In this document: in pieces, positions 7,930 to 15,382 of the stretch
How the letters are laid out: every line of letters begins with the position of its first letter
Numbering within the stretch: the first letter of the stretch is position 1
Assembly: GCA_004000155.1 (NCBI GenBank)
Contig: RCSS01000781.1
Span: 1-15,382, forward strand
Reading direction: 5' to 3'
DNA from: Tubulinosema ratisbonensis
Lineage: Eukaryota; Microsporidia; Tubulinosematidae
Length of the DNA: 15,382 bases
Program-made: the position numbers and the translations under genes
Notes under the pieces: model-generated
Told to the model about the DNA's origin: nothing
The model's input: the letters and a program-made list of their open reading frames with translations, nothing else
Database searches by the model: none

Positions 7930-8344
7930 TTCTTATATTTTTAAGAAAATTAACTGGCTGAATATTCTACTTTTAAAACAATATTGATAATAAAGAAATT
8001 AGGCTTTTTGTAAACTAATATGGTACCATATCAAACAATAATTTTTTATTACTCATTTTAAAAGTTTCTATTAAAAAATCGCAACTTTGATGAATTTAAA
8101 GTGTTACTTTTTGTTTACAAAACCTCATTAAAATATTTAATTTAGAAACTAAAGAAATATATTTGAAATAAGAAGAAAATTTTTTGAACTTCTTATTGAT
8201 CTTGTTTTAAGAAATAGAGTTAGAATTTATGCATAATTAGAAAAAATGCAAAAAAATTGAGTTACATATAACGATTTAAAAAAATTTAACATCGGATAAT
8301 ATGAGGAATTATTCATTAGAAATTTCTAAGTCTTTCCTTTTGAT
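7930..8344. other. Gene-free AT-rich region with a 14-base palindrome
   Basis: I saw no gene. ATATGGTACCATAT at 8018-8031 is a perfect palindrome. It lies about 310 bases beyond the C-terminal end of the dead Tc1-type transposase, on the side where that element should terminate, but no matching partner was found on the other side. Confidence 0.4.
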
Positions 8345-9055
8345 ATAAAAATATATAAATTAAATTAACCATTTACGTTAACTTTTAGGATAAAACACCT
8401 TCAAACCATTTTACACTCAATTTATATTTCTTTACAAGTGTTTTTGCTATGTTATTCTATTCTTCAACAAATATATTCTTTAATTCATAATCATTTTTTA
8501 GCTTTCGTTTACTAATAGTATTTTTTTATTTAACCCCAAAGGTCTTTAATTGAGCTCTAATCAGGAGATTGAATAGATTATAACATTATTCCAATTCTTT
8601 AATATCGAAATATTTTGATGTCATTAAACTTTATTCTTCGGATAATTATCTAGTGAAATATGAAATTAGAAAGGGCGATTTTTAATACAGATTTATACAA
8701 ATTTGATGACAAAATTTATTTATTATAAGCAGGTGTAGATTGCTTTCAAGAATTTATAAGTTTCAATTTTATAATATATAAAAAAAGTCCAAACCATTAG
8801 CGATTTTGTCCTATTTTTTAATTGCAGAGATAAATTTTCTAGTTGATAGCCTAAATATTTTTCTTGTCATCTGAAAGCTTGCCGTTTGAGTAAAAATGAT
8901 TAAATTTGCTTTAGTAGAAAAATAATCTTTTTATAATTAATACTTGCATTTTTATTTCATATTTTGAAAACTCATATCGATTTTTTATATGCTGTGGTCT
9001 TAATAGGCATATTTTATTGAGATTAAATGTTAAAATTTTGTTGTTATTCAAATCT
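8345..9055 (-). pseudogene. Decayed Tc1/mariner-family transposase
   Basis: The minus strand, read across frames, gives the Tc1-type DDE transposase blocks in order. They are KKIIF followed by a damaged DESKFN block (SKFNHFYSNGK, about 8902-8933), LMVWTFFIYY for the usual SVMVWGCFSYYG (8780-8800), DNYPKNK for QDNDPKH (8642-8653), QSPD-stop-SSIKDLWG for QSPDLNPIENLWG (about 8533-8571), and VEE-stop-NNI for the C-terminal EEWNNI (8449-8470). Many stops and at least two frameshifts are present. Of the catalytic triad only the second Asp survives; the first Asp-Glu reads Tyr-stop and the Glu reads Lys. It is a cut-and-paste transposon that died long ago. The N-terminal DNA-binding domain and terminal inverted repeats were not identifiable. 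Confidence 0.8.
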
Positions 9056-10557
9056 TTTGTTAATTTATTGTTTGTAAGAACAAAATCAATAAAATAAAAA
9101 ATATTAATTAACGGTTAATGTTTGCTTCTTTTTAAAAAAAGAGATTTGAAAAACTATTTAAAGTAGTTATTAATAAATGATGGCTTACAGAAATAAATTA
9201 CTTTAAAATATTTTATTCTAAGAAAGAAGGAAAGTAGATCTTACTTAACAAGAGTATACGGTAGTTTTTTTATTTCAGTTTCATAAGAATTTAATTTTTT
9301 CTTAATGATTTTTAAGGTTCAAGAAACACATTAAGTATTTTTTACATAAATTAGAATTAACTTTACTCGGTCTCTAGTTTCTACAAATGATTTTCTATGC
9401 CAATTTTTATAATTAGTTCGAGAGCCCGCTTACGTAGAATGTTATAACATTATTATTTTGACAATTTTAAATATGTAATAAATTCTAAAATGTTTGAAAT
9501 TTCAATCTTTTATATATAATTAAGTCATAAAAAAATATGTTTTTATTTATATTTTAAAAGGTCTTTTTATAGAGCAAAATAATGGTTTGTAATTTTTTAT
9601 ATGTTTTTTTCACAATAAATTCAAAAAATCAGTACCTTTAATCAAAAAGACAGTAAACCAAATTAAAATAACGTAAAACATAAAAACAAATATTTACAAC
9701 AGATAAAATTTTGTATATGAAAAATTAGCTTTTGATTTAAATTATTCTAAAATAACTTTTTAATTGTGCCTTTTTTTCTGCACAAACAGTATATCTGAGT
9801 GCTAGAAAAAATAGTTTATAGTTTTGCTTCGATGATGAAAATCTAACTCTTCTATAAGGTAATTGTAAAAATTTTGTTTGAATTCTGCATTTAACCTCTT
9901 TTTTAAATATAAACTTTTCTTTCCACATATCTTCATCTGTCCATAATGCTTGTTTTGGGCAATAAATTTTCTAAATACAATTATTTTATGACAATAATTT
10001 ATTTCTTTTATTAAGTTTTATAATTTTTCAAAAATATTTTTATTTTACTTAAAAATGAAATTTTAAAAATTTAGTTTTATTTTTACAGCTGAAAAATTAA
10101 ATTTCAATTTTATAGTTGAATAGAACTTTTTTTAAATATTTGGTGTATTGAAAATTATTTAATCATTTAAGAATTGTAGTAGTATTAAAAATTGTATGTT
10201 ACGTTGATTGATTTAGATTAATCTGATTGATTAATCTTTTAATAGAAAAACCCAATCAAAAAGTACGAATTTAATTATAAATTATCCACTCAAAATTACG
10301 ATAATATTGAAACAATAAAAATTTTTTAATTTGATCAATAAAATTTGACAGGGTTATAACTGTCATTAATGACAATCTAAATTATTTTTTTTTATTTATG
10401 TAAAAATAATTCTTAATCTTTTATTAATATCTCAGAAATTAGAAAAAATAATCGTAAATTCATTACCAATTTAAATTAAAAATTTTTAAATAAAATAAAG
10501 AATTTAAAATTTTAGTCAAAATTTGACACTTTTTAATCCAAGATTTAAAAAATAATT
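9056..10557. other. Gene-free AT-rich region with palindromes and a short relic-like frame
   Basis: I recognise no gene. Palindromes include AATGTTATAACATT (9438-9451) and TGTCATTAATGACA (10361-10374). Near 10206-10236, GATTGAT and GATTAATC units are repeated. On the minus strand about 9737-9970 two overlapping frames stay open for 57-77 codons (one includes QALWTDEDMWKEKF, the other SLYLKKRLNAEFKQNF). They match no family I know and may be a degraded coding relic or chance. The far left of this stretch should hold the missing N-terminus of the dead Tc1 transposase. Confidence 0.45.
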
Positions 10558-11217
10558 TTACAATCCATTTATTTTATTTTTAAACACTCTTTGTAAAAAT
10601 ATAGTCAATTCTATTATACATATCCCTAAAAATGTAAAAGCAACAAATGCTAAAATTCTTTTACTTGTAGGAAGCATAGTTAAAAATCCATATTGCCAAT
10701 TACCATTATTTTTATAAGCATTTATATCTGATATTAAGTAATAAACAATACTAAAAGAAATCATTGTGACGTAATAAACATATTCTCTTTTCAACTTTAA
10801 AAATATTATCTCGAAAAATATTGCCATAAAAGGAAAAATGTGACAAAGTATTTCACGGCTTAGTGATACTCTGTAACCAGCTTTGTATAGCTCACGATTG
10901 TTTACGTATAATGGGTTGATAAAATATAATAACCAATATCCTATTGTTACAATACTTTCTATACCAAGGGTATTCACTGTAAAATAGTAATGGCATAAAG
11001 ATACTTTTCCTCCTTTTCTTCTTCTAAAATGAGAGATCAATCCTAGCCCTACAGAAATGATAGTCAGGTACAATCCAATATTAGTAATATAAAGCAAAAA
11101 GAATGTTCTGTTTTGAAGTGCTATTTTTTCGTACTTCTTTTCTATGCTTGGTGGTATCAAAGCATACAAAAGTACAACAAAGTTCATGATCTTTACTCCT
11201 ATTGTGTATCTTAACAT
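10558..11217 (-). CDS. FAR-17a/AIG1-family multi-pass membrane protein (paralogue 1)
   Basis: 219 residues, about six hydrophobic segments (roughly 9-25, 39-62, 82-101, 124-141, 147-163, 186-209). The layout matches the FAR-17a/AIG1/ADTRP family: Y-I-T-N-I-G-L-Y with T45 aligning with the catalytic Thr of human AIG1, IGYWLLYFINPLYV (92-105), a His just before the fourth segment (H126 in CHIFPF) and the WQYGFLTMLPTSKRILAF block near the C-terminus (compare WVYPFLE..G.RIIFF). Human AIG1 and ADTRP hydrolyse fatty-acid esters of hydroxy fatty acids with a Thr/His pair; whether this parasite protein has that activity is inferred. The alternative start is Met11, which gives a cleaner first segment. 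It is divergent from paralogue 2, so the pair probably arose by an inverted local duplication. Confidence 0.75.
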   Translation of the reverse strand: MLRYTIGVKIMNFVVLLYALIPPSIEKKYEKIALQNRTFFLLYITNIGLYLTIISVGLGLISHFRRRKGGKVSLCHYYFTVNTLGIESIVTIGYWLLYFINPLYVNNRELYKAGYRVSLSREILCHIFPFMAIFFEIIFLKLKREYVYYVTMISFSIVYYLISDINAYKNNGNWQYGFLTMLPTSKRILAFVAFTFLGICIIELTIFLQRVFKNKINGL

Positions 11218-11314
11218 TGTTTGTTTACATAATTTTTTAAAATGACATAAATTTTTTAGCTCTGTTTTTTTAGAAAAAATAATGAATATTTAATAAATTT
11301 ATAATTTTACCCCC
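11218..11314. promoter_or_regulatory. Shared 97-base divergent promoter region of the AIG1-like pair
   Basis: Both AIG1-like genes start outward from this short spacer, so their promoters must overlap or abut. It is A/T-rich except for CCCCC directly before the plus-strand ATG (11310-11314), which resembles the CCC-type motif reported just upstream of microsporidian start codons. On the minus side the leader is A-rich (AAACAAACA before the ATG). Confidence 0.45.
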
Positions 11315-11953
11315 ATGTTAACATTTTTTGTAAAAAAAGTTTGTTTTAGTTTTTGCCTACTTGGTTGTTTTCAAATTGGAGTCCCAAAAGAGTTAATTGA
11401 ATCAACTAAAAACATACGATTCGGAAAATTACGTCATCTCACAACGTTAGGATTGTATATGACGATTTTAACTACATTACTAGGATTTTTTATCAATGAC
11501 GATCAAACTTTTTTAGGGAAGATTTATTTAAACATGTTAGCCACAACTCTTCCTTTAGAAATGGCAATCTCTTTATTGTTTTGGGTTATTTATTACCTTA
11601 ATCCACCAGCTTTGTTTAACTCTGAATTATATAATAATAATATTAGAACTACCTTATTTGGAAGTTCTTGCACACATTTATTTCCTCTTCTGCTTTTGCT
11701 GTTACAAATCAGAAAAAAGAATTTAAGAAGAAGTTTGGTGCATTATTACTTATTAGGAATGGTTGGGATTCTGTATTTTGTACAGGTACACCTATTTTTT
11801 TATTTTAATAAGTCTTTCCCGTACCCGTTTTTGAACAAGTTAGGTTTTAATCAGAGGATAATTTTATTTTTTGTGTGTTTTTGCATGATCATAGTCCTTT
11901 ATGAAATTTTTATGTATCTGATTAATCTTAAATCAACCAATCATTTAAAATGA
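11315..11953 (+). CDS. FAR-17a/AIG1-family multi-pass membrane protein (paralogue 2)
   Basis: 212 residues, with the same segment plan as its minus-strand neighbour. Motifs are LRHLTTLGLYMTILTT (T43 at the position of the AIG1 catalytic Thr), LLFWVIYYLNPPALF (87-101; compare WIIYAYD in human AIG1), H121 in CTHLFPLLLLLLQIR, and SFPYPFLNKLGFNQRIILFF (167-186), very close to the family block YPFLE..G.RIIFF. It is expected in the endoplasmic reticulum or another membrane as a possible lipid-ester hydrolase; the activity is inferred from family. The two paralogues differ clearly in sequence, so the duplication is not recent. The start follows CCCCC directly. AATAAA follows the TGA stop immediately. 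Confidence 0.8.
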   Translation: MLTFFVKKVCFSFCLLGCFQIGVPKELIESTKNIRFGKLRHLTTLGLYMTILTTLLGFFINDDQTFLGKIYLNMLATTLPLEMAISLLFWVIYYLNPPALFNSELYNNNIRTTLFGSSCTHLFPLLLLLLQIRKKNLRRSLVHYYLLGMVGILYFVQVHLFFYFNKSFPYPFLNKLGFNQRIILFFVCFCMIIVLYEIFMYLINLKSTNHLK

Positions 11954-12160
11954 AATAAAATTATTATTATTTAAAAATTCTTAAAATTTTTTAATATTTT
12001 TATTTTTGATTAATTTAACAAAAATGTATGTGATTTTGATCATTTTTGGTATAAAATCAGACATATTTTTAATATTAAAGGTTGTTAAAGTAATTTATAC
12101 CCAAATATATTATCCTTTTAAGAAATTATAATTTTTTTCAACATTTTAATTAAATTTCCA
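11954..12160. other. Convergent intergenic spacer
   Basis: This is A/T-rich sequence between the 3' ends of the AIG1-like paralogue 2 and the zinc-finger gene. AATAAA at 11954-11959 is a likely poly(A) signal for the former. Nothing else is recognisable. Confidence 0.5.
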
Positions 12161-12697
12161 TCACTTTTTATGAGCTCTTTTAAGGTGATAATTTAGACCA
12201 CTTGCACCTTTGTAAACTTTATTACATCCCTGAAATTTACATTTAAATCTTTCAATTATGTTTTTACTCTTACATCCAACTTTTTTGTGATACGCTAAAC
12301 CATTCTTGGATAAATATTCTTTTGTACAAGCTTTGTTTTCACAACCGTACTTAAGGCGACCCTTTTTTTTATACGGTAAGACAGGTAAAACTGTGCATGC
12401 GGGTTCTGCTTTTAATTTTTTATGACAGGCATACGGAGTAATATAAAGATAATTATGTGTTGGTTTTACACATAATTGAGTTGAACTGTTCATTTCTTTG
12501 TAGTTTTCTCTGGGTATGCGTGTGAATTGCTTATGTTCGAAGTAGAATTCATTAGATGGAAAGATAAAATAATCATTTTGCGAAATTTCAAATTGACTAA
12601 ACATGATATCGGACTGATCCTTGAGAAGTGTTTTTTCATTATTATTACTTATTGTTTTCATAGTTTGGTCAATAAAGCATTCGGAATCTTCATCCAT
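12161..12697 (-). CDS. Two-finger C2H2 zinc-finger protein, Sfp1/JAZF1-like arrangement
   Basis: 178 residues with both fingers at the C-terminus. Finger 1 is C119-x4-C124-x12-H137-x4-C142, with Cys in place of the last His, and carries SKNGLAYHKKVGC. Finger 2 is C153-x4-C158-x12-H171-x4-H176 (FKCKFQGCNKVYKGASGLNYHLKRAH). The C-x4-C spacing and the Y..GLxYH motif recall the paired fingers of yeast Sfp1 and animal JAZF1; Sfp1 activates ribosome-biogenesis genes. The N-terminal 100 residues are acidic to mixed and probably disordered, and could hold an activation region. A nuclear transcription factor is the likely role; the target genes are not known. The ATG at 12697 is preceded by CAACCCTTAGGAAA, a possible CCC-type upstream element. 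Confidence 0.75.
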   Translation of the reverse strand: MDEDSECFIDQTMKTISNNNEKTLLKDQSDIMFSQFEISQNDYFIFPSNEFYFEHKQFTRIPRENYKEMNSSTQLCVKPTHNYLYITPYACHKKLKAEPACTVLPVLPYKKKGRLKYGCENKACTKEYLSKNGLAYHKKVGCKSKNIIERFKCKFQGCNKVYKGASGLNYHLKRAHKK

Positions 12698-13510
12698 TTT
12701 CCTAAGGGTTGATTGCTTAATTTACTTATAAATTAAATATTTTTTGATTGTTTTTTCCTGATTTTGATTTTAAGAGAGAAGAAAAGGTTTCGCAAAAAAT
12801 ATTTATAAGATAAAAATATTTTATTTATTTATTGGTAAACTAAAGAATACATTTTTATTAATATTAATTAAAGAGTTTGGTTTTTTCCTCTCTTCTTATT
12901 TAATATCAATAACTATTGTTTTTATACGATATCCTAATTTTTATACTGTTTTAAACATTTAATTTAAATTAAAGAATTTTTGATATAACTTTTTTTTATA
13001 CCTCATAATAAAAATTTTTTTGGATCACTAGAAATTGATCGAATATATCAAAAAATATTAAAATTAACGCTTAATTTTTAAAGAGGTCTCAAATAAAGCC
13101 CTTAAAATGTTACTGATGATTTAAAAAATATTCTAACTTAAAAATTTAAAAATAAGTAAATATATTAGTTAATTACCAAAAAGTTTTAATTGTAGAACAA
13201 AAATAAATTATATTCGTACAAATTAGTGAAAATATTAACAAAAGAGAATTGGTTTAGAAAATTAAAGTGTAGCAAAGACTCTTTTTAAATTGTTTCGTTT
13301 TGAAAATTCGAATATCTGATTTATTTAAGGTAAATTTGTAGCTCTTTGAAGTTTAATAAAGGTTGAATGATTATTTTTTTTCCTTTTACCATAATTTTTA
13401 TTTAAAATACCTTTACCTTGTAAGATATACTTTATTCATTATATACTGTAATGTTTTTATAAATCGCTTTTTACCAAAAAGGCAGATTATATCAAAAATA
13501 ATTATAGAGT
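12698..13510. other. Gene-free AT-rich region
   Basis: It contains the promoter side of the zinc-finger gene (12698-12720) and then about 800 bases without recognisable coding content, RNA gene or transposase motif on either strand. A short open stretch at 13363-13554 reads into the structured repeat and has no protein-like features. Confidence 0.5.
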
Positions 13511-13680
13511 GCACGGGGTGGGTTTTAGCGGGTGAAAGGCTCGCAGTATCTTGAGCTATACCTAAGTATGGGGAACATATTTTACCGCATGTTTCCGTCG
13601 ACTAGGTATTAATACCCTTATATAGAAGGTATAGCGAAAAGATCTTCGTATGGATTTCCCATCCCTAGACAACAAAAAAA
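13511..13680 (+). ncRNA. Structured repeat, copy B: candidate structured RNA or short interspersed element
   Basis: This is distinctly more GC-rich than its surroundings. Nested pairing is possible: GGGGTGGG (13515-13522) with CCCATCCC (13658-13665), 8 pairs with one G-U; GCTATACCT (13555-13563) with AGGTATAGC (13627-13635), 9 perfect pairs; 13571-13578 with 13589-13596, 8 pairs around a 10-base loop; and a small hairpin near 13642-13656. The inner stems are also possible in copy A. The unit ends in an A-run (13674-13680), as does copy A. It matches no rRNA, tRNA, spliceosomal, SRP or RNase P motif I know. One minus-strand frame is open for about 37 codons, so a transposon coding fragment is the main alternative. 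RNA function is an inference from pairing only. Confidence 0.4.
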
Positions 13681-14561
13681 AAACAATTAGTATTTCCATA
13701 GTCCTTAGTTCTTACAAAGCCATAAATATTGTAGAATTGAATTTTTCAAATCTTTTTTTTCTTTAATTATTTAGTAGTCTTTATTAAGTATCATTCTAAT
13801 TCTTCAAAAGACTTACCTTTAATAATTCTTTATAATGAGTTTGTTAGTTTTGATGATCTTTGATGTTAAATTCAATATAATAATTGAAAAAAAATAATTA
13901 TTCTCGAAAATCGTTATTCATAAGAGTAATATTATAAGCTGATTCATTGGTATTTTTTTTATAAAAAACCCTTTTTTTACTTAACATAATAATTTTTTCT
14001 ACAAAAATACTACTCGCAGATTTATTAAAGATATAAATACATTAATATTAAACTATAAAAACCTACTCGTCGAAATACATAAAGATGTAAAAGTATATAA
14101 CGTCAAATTTATAAAAAAAATTTAATATATTGATCTAATAAGTATTCGAATTGCTTTATTTTCTATAAATTTTAAGAACGGCCCCTAGGTATTTTGCTTC
14201 TCGCAGTATTTCTAAATTTTTTTAATCCACAATTAAGTTTTAGACTTCTTAAATAGTCTACTCATTTCATTTGCATAATTTTGTAATCAATAAAAACTTA
14301 TCAATCTTTTCAGAGAAATCTTGTTTAAATTTTTTCAAAATATCGATTTCCTTTCATTTTTATAGGCGTGTTTTCAATTTCATAAGTTAAATATAACAAT
14401 CAAAACAGATGATGTCAATCCGGAACAAGTTTTTAAGAGGTAACCAAATGATTTATTTTTACAAAATTTTAGAGAAACTATTTAAGAAAGTAGATTTTTA
14501 TGAATATGGCATTTAAGAGAAACATTCTTTATTCTAGTGAAACGAACTAAATGTTAAGAGG
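13681..14561. other. Gene-free AT-rich region
   Basis: No gene is recognised. At 14183-14210 there is a small GC-richer island containing CTAGGTATT and CTCGCAGTAT, both of which also occur in the structured repeat at 13.5 kb but in the opposite order; it may be a scrambled third remnant. The rest is A/T-rich without clear structure. Confidence 0.4.
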
Positions 14562-14639
14562 ATGGCTCATCTAACCTTATATTTTAAAAAATTTTCTCAG
14601 GGGGTAATTTTTCTGGTTCTTGTTATTAATCTAACATTT

Positions 14640-14765
14640 CTATCTAGCCCATATTTCAAAATTGTTTTTTCTCTAATTGTCAAATTTGAGATCAAAATGA
14701 AGTGTAATCGAGGACTTGGGCACCATATTGGTAGTTTAGGCATAGTGACCTATTCCTTGCTGCTT
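14640..14765 (+). pseudogene. Possible decayed Merlin/IS1595-type transposase scrap
   Basis: The plus-strand frame gives VKFEIKMKCNRGLGHHIGSL followed by GIV. Merlin/IS1595 transposases have V-E-I-DESK-(F/I)GK-K-YNRG-(R/H)HVEGSWV(L/F)G at their first catalytic Asp. The match would need a gap removing the first Asp and several nearby residues, and the frame then loses any likeness. The stretch stays open from 14562 to 14852, but no later DDE block can be read. It is a weak call, based on the NRG-HH-GS pattern; if right, it is a long-dead element. Confidence 0.3.
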
Positions 14766-14852
14766 CAAGAACTTATTATAGATGTTCATTTAAATCTTTG
14801 TTTTTTCGTATCCATGGGAGTGGTTGTTCTTCCCCATAAGGTAACAACTTAA

Positions 14853-15382
14853 AATACTCTTCAAGTCAAGAATCTATTTAAAGTTTTCTTTTGTTTTGTT
14901 AATTCACGGGGTTTAAAAATATTTCATTCAATTTTTTTTTTATAAATTACATTACAATAGTTTTTATTATTATTTTCTAAATTATTAAAGAGCTTTATTG
15001 ATTGAATATTTTTTGTATTTAAGCTTTAAATCCCATTCAAAGGTGAAATATAATAATACTTATTTTACTCAACATTTTATTCTTTAAAAATTGATTTAAA
15101 TTTATCTGGAACTTAGAAGATGATCTTTAAAATGGAAAATCTCTTATTTCTCTAGGCGTTTTAGCATAAAAGGTTTTTGAGATAAAATGACTTAAATGAT
15201 TATTATTATTAGAACTTTTTAAACTTTTTTGTTTATTTATATTTAATTTGTTTCTATTATCCTTGATTGGTGAGGTAAATAATAGATCAAAAATAATAAT
15301 AAATTATTAATTTGTCTATTTGAGTAATAAGACATTACAGAAAGATATTAACGATATTTTAACTAAAAAAGGTTTGCTCAGG
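14853..15382. other. Gene-free AT-rich region to the window end
   Basis: I saw no coding frame, RNA gene or repeat worth naming. The last bases (AAAAAAGGTTTGCTCAGG) are slightly more mixed in composition and might begin a feature beyond the window. Confidence 0.45.

Noticed and set aside
9737..9928. 63-codon minus-strand frame as a real gene
   Set aside because: A second frame on the same strand is equally open, no family is recognisable and it lies in a region of decayed DNA; reported only as a weak relic.
13363..13554. 63-codon open frame on the plus strand ending inside the structured repeat
   Set aside because: The composition follows the AT-rich background, it crosses from spacer into the repeat, and it has no recognisable motif; it is probably a chance frame.
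13511..13680. Copy B as a tRNA, 5S, U-snRNA, SRP RNA or RNase P/MRP RNA
   Set aside because: No cloverleaf or A/B boxes, no Sm site or U6-type box, no SRP GNAR/Alu motif and no convincing P4 core could be found; the pairing pattern is different.
13511..13680. Copy B as a hammerhead-type ribozyme
   Set aside because: The CUGAUGA and GAAA core elements are not present in the required arrangement.
14562..14852. 96-codon plus-strand frame as an intact gene
   Set aside because: It lacks a coherent protein pattern apart from the short Merlin-like scrap, and no neighbouring signals support expression; kept only as a possible pseudogene.

Overview
The window looks like a piece of a very AT-rich, intron-poor eukaryotic nuclear genome, most likely a microsporidian. 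The grounds are short, uninterrupted genes for core eukaryotic proteins (14-3-3, the RNA polymerase I/III subunit AC40, a Jjj1-type ribosome-assembly J-protein), tight gene spacing in the coding blocks, stop codons overlapping AATAAA, and DNA-transposon remains between blocks. The lineage is an inference; a TE-rich, AT-rich group such as Tubulinosema/Anncaliia or Hamiltosporidium would fit, but the sequence alone does not decide it.

Layout. Bases 1-109 are probably one terminal arm of a pogo/Tc1-mariner-type DNA transposon ending at a TA. Bases 360-6611 form a compact block: Jjj1-like protein (+), a CAP/SCP-domain protein with an Asn-rich tail (-), an orphan basic protein (+), an orphan with a possible winged-helix C-terminus (-), 14-3-3 (+, reading frame broken at ambiguous bases near its start) and RPC40/AC40 (+). 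Bases 6612-10557 hold no intact gene but contain a dead Tc1-family transposase (about 8345-9055, minus strand) and copy A of a structured repeat. Bases 10558-12697 are a second block: two divergently transcribed paralogues of the FAR-17a/AIG1 membrane hydrolase family and a two-finger C2H2 protein. Bases 12698-15382 are again gene-poor, with copy B of the structured repeat (13511-13680) and a possible decayed Merlin/IS1595-type transposase scrap near 14.7 kb.

The recognisable genes point to ribosome production (Jjj1-like 60S factor, AC40 of RNA polymerases I and III, an Sfp1-like zinc-finger protein), phospho-protein signalling (14-3-3), membrane lipid chemistry (AIG1-like pair) and a possibly exported CAP protein. 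They are not an operon; each appears to be its own transcription unit.

The items I find most unusual are the repeat pair at 7.6 and 13.5 kb, which shares foldable stems with one compensatory base-pair change and ends in an A-run; the Jjj1-like J-domain whose HPD motif reads HPT; and the head-to-head AIG1-like pair. All ambiguous bases (N) lie left of position 6631, so small frame errors there should be expected.
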